A DNA stretch of 45,278 bases. It comes from Aliiruegeria lutimaris. Its GTDB lineage: Bacteria; Pseudomonadota; Alphaproteobacteria; Rhodobacterales; Rhodobacteraceae. The position numbers and the translations under genes are program-made. This document shows, one piece after another, positions 17,981 to 28,601 of the stretch. The stretch is taken from contig NZ_FNEK01000038.1 in assembly GCF_900099935.1 (NCBI RefSeq), positions 1 to 45,278 of the forward strand, given 5' to 3'. Positions within the stretch are counted from its first letter, which is position 1. Every line of letters begins with the position of its first letter. Below the pieces are notes generated by a model. It saw nothing but the letters and a program-made list of their open reading frames with translations, searched no databases and had not been told where the DNA came from.

Positions 17981-18139
17981 TATTCTTGCCTTGTTTTGTT
18001 ATAGTTAGCGGATCGCTGTCTCTCGTGATGGGCGCGGCATCGCCCTTGGAAGCTACTATGATATGTGTTTGGGGCAGATTCCAGCCCGAACCTCACCGGA
18101 TTCCCGCGATTGCGTCAAAGCATCCCGCTCCATGGTGCC

Positions 18140-19660
18140 TCACCGACGCCAGAACTGCGGATTGAACAGCGCAAGCAAGGCCAGCGTCTCCAGCCGACCG
18201 AGCGCCATTGCAATGACCAGAACGAATTTCCCGGGATCTCCCAGCGTCATGTAAGTGAGCGGGTGGTCCAGCACGACATGCGCCGCCGGTCCCGTGGTCG
18301 AGAGCGTGGCGATGGTCAACACGAGGGACTCGTCGAAGGGAATGCCGGTCATGGCCAGCGCGCTGGCGACCCCGGCCATCGAGAGCGCGAACAGCATGAA
18401 GAAGATCCAGGCCACATAGGCCCCCTGCCGCCGCATCCGCCGCGCCGCCTGCCCCGAGCCACCCACGGAGGACGGGTAGACAAGCCGCTCCATCTCGCGG
18501 GCGGAATGCTGGTAGAGCGCGAAGACCCGCAAGAGCTTCACCCCGCCTGCGGTAGTGGCCACCCCGCCGCCGACAAGCGCCAGCCCCAGCAGGATCAGGC
18601 CCGGCGTCTTGAGCCCCGACCAGGTGCTGGCGACATCCCATTCCGAACTGACGAAGCCCGTCGTGGTCAGGAAGGAGAGCACGCTGAAGGTGGAGCCCCA
18701 GAGCGCATGCAGCGCGCGTTGCAGATCGTCCACCGTGTTCACCTCGTAGGCGCCGATCCAGTGGCGCAGGAACAGCAGGCTGGGCACCGTCAGCACAACA
18801 GCCAGCGCGATCCGGGCCTCCGGGTCCTTTGCGAGGTTGCTTGCGCCGCGCGGCGTGAAGGTTCCGGCAAAGGTCTGCCGGGTCACGGCGAAGGCGAAGA
18901 AGAAGAAGATCACCATCTCCCCGGCCAACCCCGATTGCGTGCCATTCAGCCCGCCGACTGGGCTGATCCCGCTGGTCGCGATTGTCGACATCGCGTGGCA
19001 GATCGCCACGAGCGGCTCTTCGTCGACCATCACCAGAAGCAGTGTCAGCGCCAGCGTCAGGGCGACATAGATCGGCAGCAATTGCAGCGTCACCCGCAGC
19101 AGGCGCTCGCGCGGATCGCCCACGATCATGGTGCCATGCCGACGCCCCGGCCGCACCCCGGCCCCGACGCCCTCGAAGGAGATCACCTCGAAACCGCCAA
19201 GGTTCATCGGCGCCAGCAACGCGAATGCCGCCACCCAGGCCAGGAAACCGCCCATCCAGCCCACCATTGCCCGCCACAGGTGCAAGACCGGCGAAAGCCG
19301 GCTCGGCTCGAACAGCGTCGCCCCGGTGGTGGTCATGGAGGAAACCATCTCGAACCAGGCATTGGCGTAGGTTGTCGACTGTACCCCTTGCTGGAACGGC
19401 ACGGCCAGCATCAGCGGAATCACTGTATAGGCCGCCACGAGCGCGGCCAGGTGGCTGCGCGACGGGCTGGGCGCCCGGTAATTGGCGAGCGCGACGCCGA
19501 GGATGCCGGAGAGAAACCCGAATAGCACGGCCGAGAGGCCAAAGACATGCGCGGTCCTCCATTCCTGCAGGGACATGGCATAGATAGCAGGGACAAGCAT
19601 CGACAGCGCGCTTATCCCCATCATGAGGACAATCAGCGGCAGGGACAGCAGGCGCGACAT
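18140..19660 (-). CDS. trkH: Trk potassium uptake protein TrkH
   Basis: A 506-residue inner-membrane K+ channel-like subunit with the four pore repeats. The filter glycines are visible in SMTTTGATLF, TIATSGISPVGG, LTTTGFVSSEWD and LSTTGPA. About ten or more hydrophobic segments give the expected topology. It works with the cytoplasmic ring protein TrkA, encoded 15 bp upstream on the same strand, to take up K+ with the membrane potential. The length is normal. Confidence 0.95.
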   Translation of the reverse strand: MSRLLSLPLIVLMMGISALSMLVPAIYAMSLQEWRTAHVFGLSAVLFGFLSGILGVALANYRAPSPSRSHLAALVAAYTVIPLMLAVPFQQGVQSTTYANAWFEMVSSMTTTGATLFEPSRLSPVLHLWRAMVGWMGGFLAWVAAFALLAPMNLGGFEVISFEGVGAGVRPGRRHGTMIVGDPRERLLRVTLQLLPIYVALTLALTLLLVMVDEEPLVAICHAMSTIATSGISPVGGLNGTQSGLAGEMVIFFFFAFAVTRQTFAGTFTPRGASNLAKDPEARIALAVVLTVPSLLFLRHWIGAYEVNTVDDLQRALHALWGSTFSVLSFLTTTGFVSSEWDVASTWSGLKTPGLILLGLALVGGGVATTAGGVKLLRVFALYQHSAREMERLVYPSSVGGSGQAARRMRRQGAYVAWIFFMLFALSMAGVASALAMTGIPFDESLVLTIATLSTTGPAAHVVLDHPLTYMTLGDPGKFVLVIAMALGRLETLALLALFNPQFWRR

Positions 19661-19675
19661 GACCGGGCTACGGGC

Positions 19676-21052
19676 TCAGAAGAAATCGATGGAGACCTGA
19701 AGAAGGCGCTCCACCTCGGGAACGTCATCCGCCATCGCGAAGATCATGACGATATCCCCTTCCAGAACCCGGGTTGTGCCGACCGGCTTGATCACCTCGC
19801 CGCTGCGCAGGATCGCCCCGAGCAACGCGCCTTCAGGAAAATCGATCTCGCGGATCTCCTTGCCCGAGATCGGCGAGGTGGACAGAACCTGCGCCTCGAT
19901 GATCTCGGCCTCGGCATCGCCGATGGAGTAGACGCCGCGCACCCGCCCATGCCGGATATGGCGCAGAATCGAGCTCACCGTCGTGGCACGCGGGTTGATA
20001 TAGGCGTCGATATTCAGCGGCCCCATGAGCGTGGCCATGGTCGGATCGTTGATCAGCGCGATGGTCATCTTGCACCCCGCGGACTTGGCCCGCACCGCCG
20101 CCAGCAGGTTGACCTTGTCGTCATCGGTGACACAGATCACGGCATCGGCCCGGTCGATGCTGGCCTCGGCCAGCACATCGGAATCCATCCCGTCGCCATG
20201 GAGCACGATCGTGCGTTCCAACTCGTCCGCCGCCTTCTCCGCGCGTTCCCGATTGCGCTCGATCACGCGGGCGCGAATGCGGGTCTGGCTCTTTTCCAGC
20301 GCCTTGGCCACGGCGAGGCCGACATTGCCCGCACCGATGATGACCACCCGCTCCTGCTTTCGCCCGGGTTTTCCGAAGATTTCCAGCGTGCGCTCGACAT
20401 CTCCCTGGTAGGAGGCGATGTAGACTTGGTCCTGCTCGAATAGCTGGTCGCCCGGATCCGGCGCGAAAAGCCGTCCTTCGCGACGAATGCCGATCACGAC
20501 CGCACGCAGGGTGGAAAACAGGTCCGTCAACTGCCGCAGCGGCGTGTTCAGGACCGGACAATCCTCTTCGAGATCGATCCCGAGAAGCTGCACCTTGCCC
20601 TCAAGGAAGCTCTCGGTGTCGAAGGTCGACGGTGCCGCGATCCGTTGCAAGGCGGCCTCGGCCACTGCGCGCTCGGGGCTGATCACCACGTCGATCGGCA
20701 TGTGATCGCGTTTGTAAAGGTCGCGGTAGATCGCTTCCAGATAGCTCTGCGCGCGCAGACGCGCAACCTTGCGGGTCACGCCGAAAACGGAATGGGCCAC
20801 CTGGCAGGTGACCATGTTGACCTCGTCCGAATGGGTCGCGGCGATGACCATGTCCGCATCGCGCGCGCCCGCGCGATCCAGCACGTCGGGATAGCTCGCG
20901 AACCCCGAGATGCCCTGGACATCGAGCGTATCGGTTGCCCGGCGAACGAGTTCGGGGTTGTTGTCCACAACCGTCACGTCGTTCTGTTCACTGGCCAGAT
21001 GACGGGCAATTTGCCAGCCGACCTGGCCCGCCCCACAGATGATGACTTTCAT
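19676..21052 (-). CDS. trkA: Trk system regulatory NAD-binding protein TrkA
   Basis: A 458-residue peripheral membrane protein made of two RCK units. Each unit starts with a Rossmann motif (IICGAGQVGWQIA near the start and VIIGAGNVGLAVA near residue 233) and ends in a TrkA_C domain. It binds NAD(H) or ATP and gates TrkH. GAGG precedes the ATG. It follows ntrX by 117 bp, and co-transcription with the ntr block is plausible. Confidence 0.96.
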   Translation of the reverse strand: MKVIICGAGQVGWQIARHLASEQNDVTVVDNNPELVRRATDTLDVQGISGFASYPDVLDRAGARDADMVIAATHSDEVNMVTCQVAHSVFGVTRKVARLRAQSYLEAIYRDLYKRDHMPIDVVISPERAVAEAALQRIAAPSTFDTESFLEGKVQLLGIDLEEDCPVLNTPLRQLTDLFSTLRAVVIGIRREGRLFAPDPGDQLFEQDQVYIASYQGDVERTLEIFGKPGRKQERVVIIGAGNVGLAVAKALEKSQTRIRARVIERNRERAEKAADELERTIVLHGDGMDSDVLAEASIDRADAVICVTDDDKVNLLAAVRAKSAGCKMTIALINDPTMATLMGPLNIDAYINPRATTVSSILRHIRHGRVRGVYSIGDAEAEIIEAQVLSTSPISGKEIREIDFPEGALLGAILRSGEVIKPVGTTRVLEGDIVMIFAMADDVPEVERLLQVSIDFF

Positions 21053-21169
21053 CGCGCCTCGATCCCGGCCTGTTCACGTACCGGGCTTTCAACTTGTTGT
21101 GACAGCCATGGCAGAGCCGGCGGGGAGCGTCAACGCCCGCCTCCACAAGGCCCCTCGCCGAGGAGGGCG

Positions 21170-22582
21170 TTAATCGGCCGCCTCGGGGTTGTCTTCCAGA
21201 TGGGCAACCCGCGTGCCGGCCTTGGAAGACGTGACCACGCCAAGCGATTTCAGCTTCCGGTGCAAGGCGGAACGTTCCATGCCCACAAAGGTCGCCGTGC
21301 GGCTGATATTGCCCCCGAAACGGTTGATCTGGGTCAGCAGGTATTCGCGTTCGAACAGCTCGCGCGCCTCGCGCAGCGGCAGCGTTGCCAGCGCCCCCGA
21401 GAGAACCACGCGCCCCTCCTCGGCCTCGCCCGGCTCCGCGCCTTCCAGTTCCTTCGCGCCAATATCGCCGGAAGAATCTCCAAGGATAAGAACACGTTCA
21501 ATGACGTTCTTGAGCTGCCGTACGTTCCCGGGGAGATGCATCGTTTGCAGCATGGCCACCGCATCCTCGCTCAGCCGCCGCAAGGGCAGCCCCTGGCTTT
21601 CATTGAACGCGGCGATGAAATGTTTGGCGAGCTCCGGTATATCCTCCCGCCGCTCGTCCAGCCCCGGCACCCGGATCGGAACGACATTGAGGCGGTGGAA
21701 AAGCTCCTCGCGGAACTTGCCGGCGGCGATTTCGCCCGGCAGGTCGCGGTTGCTCGACGAAACGACGCGGATATCCACGCGAACCTTGTCACCTCCGCCA
21801 ACCCGCTGAAATTGCTGATCAACCAACACCCGCAAGATCTTGGATTGGGTCCCGAGCGGCATATCGGCGATCTCGTCGAAATAGATCATGCCGCCATGCG
21901 CTTCTTCCAGCAGGCCCGGCTCCACGCCGCGCTCGTTGCTTTCGCGGCCAAAGAGAACTTCCTCCATCCGCTCCGGCTCGATCGAGGCGGAATTGACGCT
22001 CACGAAAGGCGCATCCGCCCGGTTCGACGAAGCATGGATATAGCGCGCCGCCATCTCCTTGCCGGAACCGGCCGGCCCGGTCAGCATCACCCTTCCATTT
22101 GATTTCGTGACCTTGTCGAGCTGCGATTTCAATGCCTTGAAGGCAGCGCTCGATCCGATCATCTCGGCCGAGGTCACGTCCTTGCGGCGCAACTCCGTGT
22201 TCTCGCGGCGCAGGCGCGAGGTCTCCATCGCCCGACGGATCACCACCAGCAACTGGTCGATATTGAAGGGCTTCTCGATGAAATCATACGCGCCCTGCTT
22301 GATCGCGGCGACGGCAATCTCGATATTGCCGTGCCCGGAGATGATCACGATCGGGATCTCAGGCTTGTCGCGCTTGACCGACTTGAGAATGTCGATCCCG
22401 TCCATCTTGCTGTCCTTCAGCCAGATATCGAGGATCATGAGCGCGGGGGGCTCCTGCTCGATGGCAGCCATGCATTCCTCGGAATTGGCCGCCAGCCGAA
22501 CCGAGAATCCCTCGTCGCGCAGGATATCGCCGACCAATTCGCGGATATCCCGTTCATCATCGGTGATAAGAATGTCGCCCAT
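21170..22582 (-). CDS. ntrX: nitrogen response regulator NtrX
   Basis: A 470-residue response regulator. The receiver domain (about 1-115) has the acidic pocket DDERD, the phospho-Asp in LILDIW and the lysine in EKPFN. The AAA+ domain shows Walker A GPAGSGKE, Walker B YFDEIADM and FREELFHRLNVV. The C-terminal Fis-type helix-turn-helix is NISRTATFVGMERSALHRKL. The GAFTGA loop that contacts sigma54 is absent: LFGRES runs directly to NERGVEPGLLEEA. It may therefore act as a sigma70-type activator or repressor. NtrYX controls nitrogen, redox and envelope genes in alphaproteobacteria. ATG 22582 with AGGGAG upstream is chosen over the in-frame GTG 22600. Confidence 0.94.
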   Translation of the reverse strand: MGDILITDDERDIRELVGDILRDEGFSVRLAANSEECMAAIEQEPPALMILDIWLKDSKMDGIDILKSVKRDKPEIPIVIISGHGNIEIAVAAIKQGAYDFIEKPFNIDQLLVVIRRAMETSRLRRENTELRRKDVTSAEMIGSSAAFKALKSQLDKVTKSNGRVMLTGPAGSGKEMAARYIHASSNRADAPFVSVNSASIEPERMEEVLFGRESNERGVEPGLLEEAHGGMIYFDEIADMPLGTQSKILRVLVDQQFQRVGGGDKVRVDIRVVSSSNRDLPGEIAAGKFREELFHRLNVVPIRVPGLDERREDIPELAKHFIAAFNESQGLPLRRLSEDAVAMLQTMHLPGNVRQLKNVIERVLILGDSSGDIGAKELEGAEPGEAEEGRVVLSGALATLPLREARELFEREYLLTQINRFGGNISRTATFVGMERSALHRKLKSLGVVTSSKAGTRVAHLEDNPEAAD

Positions 22583-22605
22583 ATTCTTGATCTCCCTCAC
22601 TAATA

Positions 22606-24852
22606 CTATTCCGCCGCCTGCTCTGTCGCGGCCTTGAGCGGTAGCCGGATCTCGGCCAGCGCCCCGTGATGTTCATTTCCCTCGAAGACAGGAGCGTCGC
22701 GCAGTTCCAGCGTTCCGCCATGTTCCTCGATGATCTTCTTGACGATGGGCAGGCCGAGCCCGGTTCCCTTCGCCCGTGTCGTGACATAGGGCTCGAAAAG
22801 CCGCCCTCGGTCCTCTGGCAGACCGATGCCGTTATCGGCCACTTGAAGAATAGCGTGGGTACCTTCTGTCCAAAGCCTTACCCGGATCTCCGGAGAAAAC
22901 CCTTCTGGAAGACCTTTTTCCTGAAGGCTTTCAATGGCTTCTCCGCCGTTCTTTATGATGTTCGTTAGTGCCTGCCCGATCATGGTTTCGTCCACGAGAA
23001 CCGGTGTCGGCTCCTTCGGCAGATCCCACCGCAGAGCCGCGCCAAGCTGCTGACGTTGCAGTGTTACAGCATCCTTCACCAGCTTGGTCATGTCCGAATC
23101 TCGGCGATCCGGTTCCGGCATGCGGGCAAACTTGGAAAACTCGTCCACGATGCGGCGCAGGTCGTTTGTCTGACGCACGATGACATCGGTCATCGAACTC
23201 AAGGATTCCGCATCCTCCGCTTCCAGCTTGCGCCCGAACTTGCGCTTCACCCGTTCCGCCGAAAGCTGGATCGGGGTGAGCGGGTTCTTGATCTCATGCG
23301 CGATCCGCCGGGCGACATCGCCCCAGGCGGCCATCCGTTGCGCCGTTACAAGCTCCGTCACGTCGTCAAAGGCCACGACGTAGCCTTCGAGCCGCCCGTC
23401 CGCCGCCAACCGCGCCGCCAGCCGCACCAGCAGGTTTTCCATCCGACCGTCACGGGTTATGCGGATCTCTTCCTGGGTCACCGAGCGGTCGTCGGAGCGC
23501 AGTCGCGCCAGAACACCTGCGAACTCCGGCACCGCCATGGCGAGCGCCTCATGCTGGTCGCCGGCATCCTCCGGCAGCCTGAGCAGGTGCAGGGCGGCCG
23601 GGTTCATGAAATCCACGCGCCCCTCCGGGTCCAGCCCGATCACGCCGGCGGTGATGGAGGTCAGCACCGTTTCGAACAGCCGTCGCCGTGCCTCGATCTG
23701 GGCATTGGTTTCCAGCAAGGTCTCTCGTTGCGCGCTCAGTTGCCGGGTCATCTGGTTGAAGATGCGGCCCAGCGTGGCGATCTCGTCATCGCTCTCCTGT
23801 TCCGGCACCTGCACCGACAAGTCACCCTCGCCAACCGCTTCCGCCGCCCCGGCCAATTGCCCGATCGGGCGGGATAGCCGCTCGGCATACCACAGCCCCA
23901 TCCATATCGCCGCAAGCACGAGAATCATCGCGAACCCGAGATAGAGCAATGAAAATTCGAACAGAATCCGCCCGCGTTCGTTCTCGAGCTGGTTATAGAG
24001 ACGCACCGATTCCTGGGTCTCGTCCAGAAGGGCAAGGATGTCGCCATCCACTTCCCGGCTCACGAATAAATACCTGTCGCCAAAGGCCTTCAGCTTGACC
24101 AGGGCGCGGAACTCATCGGCATCCCAATCCTGGATGATCACGGTCTCGCCGGCCTCGGCCCGCGCGATTTCCTCCGCGGTGGGAGGATCATAGCTGAACA
24201 GGTAGGACCGCTCGCCGCGTGCCCTGATCCTGGCAGCGGAATCGATCACGAACGCATCGCGCAACCCGCGCTGCACCTGTTGCTGGCCCTGCGTCAGAAC
24301 CTGCCGCACCTCGCCATCCGACAGCGCGAAACGGGTCGAGCGGGCCACGTTGATATAGGTTGCCAGGATGCCCGCATCGGTTCCCAGATCCCGCACATGT
24401 TCTTGCTCATAGGCCTCCGCTGCTGCCAGCGAGGCGCCGACCACGTTGCGCACCCGGTCCGAAAACCATCCCTCCAGCCCGATATTGATCGTCAGCCCGG
24501 CAAAGATCGCGACCAGCACGGCGGGAATCAGCGCGATCACTGCAAAGGCCGCGGTCAGCCGCAGGTGAAGCTTGGAGCCGGCCGAATCCGCCCGGCGGGC
24601 CGCAAACATCGCGATCACGCGGCGCAGCACCATCGCGGCCACGACGAGAATATAAATCAGATCTGTCAGCAGTATGAGTCGGAGGGCGGGCGATCCCACC
24701 CCCTGCCCGAGCGGCCCCATCAGCAGGAATGTCGAGATCACGAGCACGGGCGCCAGCACGACCAAGGCAAAGGTCGCGGCTGTCTGCACCCGCCGCGCGC
24801 TGCGCATGCGGGTGATTCCGTCCCAATTCAACCGCCTGGAAGCGCCTGCCAA
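22606..24852 (-). CDS. ntrY: nitrogen sensor histidine kinase NtrY
   Basis: A membrane sensor kinase of up to 748 residues and cognate partner of NtrX. Hydrophobic helices occupy about residues 25-135, followed by a large periplasmic region, another helix near residue 310 and a HAMP segment (SRPIGQLAGAAEAVGEGDLS). A PAS domain and then the kinase core follow: H-box [20 protein letters not shown]-box NIIKNGGEAI and G-box DNGIGLP with GTGLGLPIVKK. The frame opens with TTG at 24852. ATG 24807 is a possible later start that leaves only 8 residues before the first helix. Confidence 0.94.
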   Translation of the reverse strand: MAGASRRLNWDGITRMRSARRVQTAATFALVVLAPVLVISTFLLMGPLGQGVGSPALRLILLTDLIYILVVAAMVLRRVIAMFAARRADSAGSKLHLRLTAAFAVIALIPAVLVAIFAGLTINIGLEGWFSDRVRNVVGASLAAAEAYEQEHVRDLGTDAGILATYINVARSTRFALSDGEVRQVLTQGQQQVQRGLRDAFVIDSAARIRARGERSYLFSYDPPTAEEIARAEAGETVIIQDWDADEFRALVKLKAFGDRYLFVSREVDGDILALLDETQESVRLYNQLENERGRILFEFSLLYLGFAMILVLAAIWMGLWYAERLSRPIGQLAGAAEAVGEGDLSVQVPEQESDDEIATLGRIFNQMTRQLSAQRETLLETNAQIEARRRLFETVLTSITAGVIGLDPEGRVDFMNPAALHLLRLPEDAGDQHEALAMAVPEFAGVLARLRSDDRSVTQEEIRITRDGRMENLLVRLAARLAADGRLEGYVVAFDDVTELVTAQRMAAWGDVARRIAHEIKNPLTPIQLSAERVKRKFGRKLEAEDAESLSSMTDVIVRQTNDLRRIVDEFSKFARMPEPDRRDSDMTKLVKDAVTLQRQQLGAALRWDLPKEPTPVLVDETMIGQALTNIIKNGGEAIESLQEKGLPEGFSPEIRVRLWTEGTHAILQVADNGIGLPEDRGRLFEPYVTTRAKGTGLGLPIVKKIIEEHGGTLELRDAPVFEGNEHHGALAEIRLPLKAATEQAAE

Positions 24853-24967
24853 ATTGTGCCCCGTGATGATTATGCCACCCAGATTTTGAGGACTCCGGGC
24901 AACTTACCGCCATATCCCGTAGTCTGAACGAGTAAAGTGCCCTCGACGCCACGGCTCTGTTGCGGTT

Positions 24968-26341
24968 TTACATCAACTTGCGGCGGCGTGTCACGCGAAT
25001 ATCGAGGTCGGTGATCTTCTTGCGAAGCGTATTTCGGTTGATGCCCAGAAGATCGGCGCATTTGGCCTGGTTTCCGCCCGTAGCATCCAGAGCGATCTCG
25101 ATCAGCGGGATCTCGACCTCTTTGAGGATGCGCTGGTAGAGCCCCGGCGGCGGCAGCACGCCGCCATGCAGGTCGAAATAGCGCCGCAGGTGCTTGGCAA
25201 CCGAGGCCGAGAGTTTCTCGCCATCGCCACCGCCCACGAGCGGTTCGATTTCCGGCTGGTTACCCAGCACCATCTCGACCTCGTTGCGCCCGATCTCTTC
25301 CTCCGGCGAGGTGATCACGAGGCGCCGCACGGTGTTTTCAAGCTGCCGCACGTTGCCGGGCCAGGAATAGGCACGCACGAGATCCATGGCCGCCTGCGAC
25401 ATGCGGCGGGTTCCGGACCCGTCCCGTTCTGCACGGGCCAGGAAATGCTCGGTCAGAAGCGGAATGTCGTCCACCCGTTCGCGCAAGGACGGAACGTTCA
25501 GGCTCACGCCGCCAAGGCGGTAATAGAGATCCTGACGGAAGCTGCCTGCTTCCATCTTCTGCATCAGGTCGCCCTGGCAGGTCGCCATGACGCGCGGCGC
25601 GCTGTCGGACAGCGCATCCAGCATCCGCACGATCCGGCCCTGGGTTTCCATATCGAGATCGGCCACCTCGTCAAACAGCACCGAGCCCCCGCGCGCCTTG
25701 GCCAGGATGGTCGCCGGGCCGTCGGTTGTCGAAAGCTCCTCTGTCCCCGCGACCACGAAGGGCAGCGTGCGGCGGTCGGAGAAATCATGGATAGCCCGCG
25801 CGATCAGAGATTTGCCAGTGCCGGATTCGCCCGTGATCAGCACCGCGAGATCGGTATTCATCACGCGCGCCACGAGCCGATAGAGCGCCTGCATGACCGG
25901 CGTGCGGCCCACCAGCGGCAGGTCCTCGGTGCTGCTGGAGGGAAGCTCGTTCATCGGCCGCGACACCGGCGCGCGCCGCTTCATCTCCAGTGCCTTGGAG
26001 GCGCGCTTCATCAGGTCCGGCAGGTCGAACGGCTTGGGCAGGTAGTCATAGGCATCCGCTTCGGCCGCCTGGATCGCCGTCATGATCGTGTTCTGGGCCG
26101 AGATCACGATCACCGGAAGGCCGGGCCGTTCCTCGGCGATTTTCGGCAGGGTTTCCAGACCGTTGCCATCGGGCATGATCACGTCGGAGATCACGAGATC
26201 CCCCTTGCCTTCCTCGACCCAACGCATGAGCGTCACCAGCGAGGAGGTTGCGTGAACCTTGCACCCGGCGCGCGTCAGCGCCTGGGTAAGGACTGTGCGG
26301 ATGGTGCGGTCGTCATCGGCGACAAGAACGGTTCCGTCCAT
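24968..26341 (-). CDS. ntrC: nitrogen regulator NtrC (GAFTGA-less)
   Basis: A 457-residue response regulator. The receiver has DDD near the start, the phospho-Asp in [14 protein letters not shown] and lysine in PKPFD. The central AAA+ domain keeps Walker A GESGTGKS and Walker [10 protein letters not shown] but has lost the whole L1 loop: [18 protein letters not shown] takes the place of ELFGHEKGAFTGA. The C-terminal helix-turn-helix is [20 protein letters not shown]. Rhodobacter capsulatus NtrC is known to share this loss and to activate sigma70 polymerase. It probably controls glutamine synthetase, ammonium transport and other nitrogen genes. NtrB is encoded 5 bp upstream. Confidence 0.95.
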   Translation of the reverse strand: MDGTVLVADDDRTIRTVLTQALTRAGCKVHATSSLVTLMRWVEEGKGDLVISDVIMPDGNGLETLPKIAEERPGLPVIVISAQNTIMTAIQAAEADAYDYLPKPFDLPDLMKRASKALEMKRRAPVSRPMNELPSSSTEDLPLVGRTPVMQALYRLVARVMNTDLAVLITGESGTGKSLIARAIHDFSDRRTLPFVVAGTEELSTTDGPATILAKARGGSVLFDEVADLDMETQGRIVRMLDALSDSAPRVMATCQGDLMQKMEAGSFRQDLYYRLGGVSLNVPSLRERVDDIPLLTEHFLARAERDGSGTRRMSQAAMDLVRAYSWPGNVRQLENTVRRLVITSPEEEIGRNEVEMVLGNQPEIEPLVGGGDGEKLSASVAKHLRRYFDLHGGVLPPPGLYQRILKEVEIPLIEIALDATGGNQAKCADLLGINRNTLRKKITDLDIRVTRRRKLM

Positions 26342-26346
26342 TAGAT

Positions 26347-27435
26347 CTATGTCTCCTCGTCGAGTTGTTCTGCTGTTTGTTTGGGTGCGACAGGCAGTGA
26401 GATGCGGAAAACGGTGCGCCCAGGCACCGAGTCGACCGAAATCCAGCCCATGTGTTCGGCGATGATCTTGCTGACCAGAGCCAGCCCGAGCCCGGTGCCG
26501 TTTTCCCGGCCCGACACGAATGGCTCGAAAATCTCGTCGGCAATTTCAGGTTTCAGGCCGGGGCCATCATCGATGATCTCGATCTGAAGCGGCACGCGCG
26601 AAGTTGACTGTCCCTTGCGGCGTACGCGCAGGGAGGCATCGTAGAAGGTGCGAAGCTGGATCTCTCCCGGCGCGCCGCCCGACGCCTGCGCGGCGTTCTT
26701 CAGAAGGTTCTGAAATATCTGCAGGAGCTGGTCGGAATCGGCAAAGGTCGGCGGCAGCGAGGGGTCGTAATCCTCGACGATCTTCATATGGGCCGCAAAG
26801 CTCAGCACCGCCGATTTCCGCGCCCGGTCCAGAACGTCGTGGATATTCACCGGCTTGAGTGTCGGCGGGCGCAGGTTTCCGAACTGCTCCACCTGGTCGA
26901 GCAACTTCACGATGCGCCGGCTCTCGGCCACGATCAGGTCGGTAAGTTCAAGGTCTTCCTTGGTCAGGCTCATGCTCAGTAGCTGGGCCGCGCCGGTGAT
27001 GCCGGCGAGCGGGTTCTTGATCTCGTGGGCGAGCATCTCGGCCATGCCGATCGCCGATTTCGCCGCCTTGTCGGCGGAGATGGACCGCCCTAGCCGCCCC
27101 GCGATCTCCCGCGGAGAGACGAGGAACAGCAACCGTTCGGTATCGTTCGAGATCGGCGCGACCTGCACGTTGCAGATGACCGGCGCCTTCTCCCCGGTAC
27201 CGACATCCACGTCGTTGATGAAGAGCGGCGAGCGGTTCTTGCGCACCCGCGCCAGCGCCTTTTCGACCGGCGCGTCGATGGCCAGCCGGTCATAGACCAG
27301 GCTGCCCTCCAGCGCCTTGATCGTCTTGTTGAAGAACAGTTCGCCCGCCGGGTTGATGGCCGTGATCCTGTCTTCTGGGTCAAGGACCAGTGCGGGGATG
27401 GGCAAAGAGGCCCAGATCGTTCCGGAACCGGGCAT
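26347..27435 (-). CDS. ntrB: nitrogen sensor histidine kinase NtrB
   Basis: A 362-residue soluble kinase/phosphatase for NtrC. An N-terminal PAS domain (about 10-115, [20 protein letters not shown]) precedes the H-box [13 protein letters not shown]. The N-box [17 protein letters not shown] and the G-box [14 protein letters not shown] follow. It has no membrane segment, as expected for a kinase controlled by PII protein. The ATG shares a base with the dusB stop (TAATG), so the two are translationally coupled. Confidence 0.95.
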   Translation of the reverse strand: MPGSGTIWASLPIPALVLDPEDRITAINPAGELFFNKTIKALEGSLVYDRLAIDAPVEKALARVRKNRSPLFINDVDVGTGEKAPVICNVQVAPISNDTERLLFLVSPREIAGRLGRSISADKAAKSAIGMAEMLAHEIKNPLAGITGAAQLLSMSLTKEDLELTDLIVAESRRIVKLLDQVEQFGNLRPPTLKPVNIHDVLDRARKSAVLSFAAHMKIVEDYDPSLPPTFADSDQLLQIFQNLLKNAAQASGGAPGEIQLRTFYDASLRVRRKGQSTSRVPLQIEIIDDGPGLKPEIADEIFEPFVSGRENGTGLGLALVSKIIAEHMGWISVDSVPGRTVFRISLPVAPKQTAEQLDEET

Positions 27436-28430
27436 TACGCGGCCTCCATACTGCTCGTGGCGAAGGCATCCGCGATCATTCGCAGCACCTCGTCATTGTT
27501 GTTCTCTGTCTGGAGGCGCCGGCGCAGACCGGCGGGATCGCCGGCCCTGTCGAGGTACCAACCGAGATGCTTGCGCGCCATCTTGTTGCCTAGGCGCGCC
27601 CCGTAAAATGCGAGCATGGCCTCGAAATGGCCGGCCACCATTTCGGCGAGTTCCCGCCCTTTGGGCACCTTCGGCGCCGGCGTTCCATAGATATCGGCCG
27701 CGATCCGGGCCAGCAGCCAGGGTTGCCCCTGCGCGCCACGCCCGACCATCACCCCGTCGGCGCCCGATGCCGCAAGCGCCGCGCGGGCCGAGGCGCTGTC
27801 CACGATGTCGCCATTGGCGATCACCGGGATCGAGACGGCCTGTTTGACCTCGGCAATCGCGTCCCAGTTCGCGTGCCCCTTGTAGAATTGCTGCCGCGTG
27901 CGGCCGTGGATCGTGACCATTTGCGCGCCAGCCGCCTCGGCCCGGCGCGCGAGATCGGCCGCGTTGCGGCACTCGTCATCCCATCCCAGCCGGCATTTGA
28001 GCGTCACCGGGATCGACACGGCTCCCACAACAGCCTCGATCAGGCTCAGCGCGTGGTCCAGATCCCGCATAAGCGCCGAGCCACTGGCGCCCGCGCCGCT
28101 GGCGCTCGTCACCTTCTTGGCCGGGCAGCCCATGTTGATGTCTATGATCTGCGCGCCGTTGTCTTCGACGACCCGCGCCGCCTCGGCCATCCAGTGCGCC
28201 TCGCGCCCGGCAAGCTGCACCGCGGTATTGCCCTGCCCGAATCCCAATTCGGCCTTTTCCCGGACCCCGGGTTTGGCCTGAACCATTTCCTGGCTGGCGA
28301 CCATCTCGGACACCACGAGTCCCGCTCCGAAACGGGATACCAATTGCCGGAAAGGCAAATCGGTGATCCCCGCCAGCGGGGCCAGAAGAACAGGCGGTTT
28401 CAGGGTCAAGTTTGCAACGCAAACCGTCAA
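27435..28430 (-). CDS. dusB: tRNA-dihydrouridine synthase DusB (NifR3)
   Basis: A 331-residue FMN enzyme that reduces uridine in the tRNA D-loop. It shows PVLLAPLAGITDLPFR at the start of the barrel, the FMN and catalytic region DINMGCPAKKV with the active-site cysteine, HGRTRQQFYKG and VMVGRGAQGQPW. A short Ala/Gly/Ser-rich stretch after GCPAKKV looks slightly expanded by a small internal repeat. It is the first gene of the nifR3-ntrBC unit, the arrangement known from Rhodobacter and Azospirillum. The start appears to be TTG at 28430; a second TTG lies 7 codons later. Confidence 0.94.
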   Translation of the reverse strand: MTVCVANLTLKPPVLLAPLAGITDLPFRQLVSRFGAGLVVSEMVASQEMVQAKPGVREKAELGFGQGNTAVQLAGREAHWMAEAARVVEDNGAQIIDINMGCPAKKVTSASGAGASGSALMRDLDHALSLIEAVVGAVSIPVTLKCRLGWDDECRNAADLARRAEAAGAQMVTIHGRTRQQFYKGHANWDAIAEVKQAVSIPVIANGDIVDSASARAALAASGADGVMVGRGAQGQPWLLARIAADIYGTPAPKVPKGRELAEMVAGHFEAMLAFYGARLGNKMARKHLGWYLDRAGDPAGLRRRLQTENNNDEVLRMIADAFATSSMEAA

Positions 28431-28601
28431 GTGCTCAATCCTTGTGCATACTCAGCTGTCGTATCGTGAACTCCCCACCTATTCCAAGGTGGACCGAGGC
28501 ATAAAGTGACCGAAAAACAAACATCGCCTTAAAATTAGGCGCGCAGACCGCCGTTCGGCTTGGCCGTTGCCCTGCCTTTCGTCACCGAATAGACGGGAAC
28601 C
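28431..28601. promoter_or_regulatory. divergent promoter region dusB/ispDF
   Basis: The 171-bp gap between the divergent dusB-ntrBC unit and the ispDF operon must carry both promoters. I see the short inverted repeat CCACCTATTCCAAGGTGG at 28476-28493 and CGCCTTAAAATTAGGCG at 28526-28542. No specific operator can be assigned. Confidence 0.4.
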
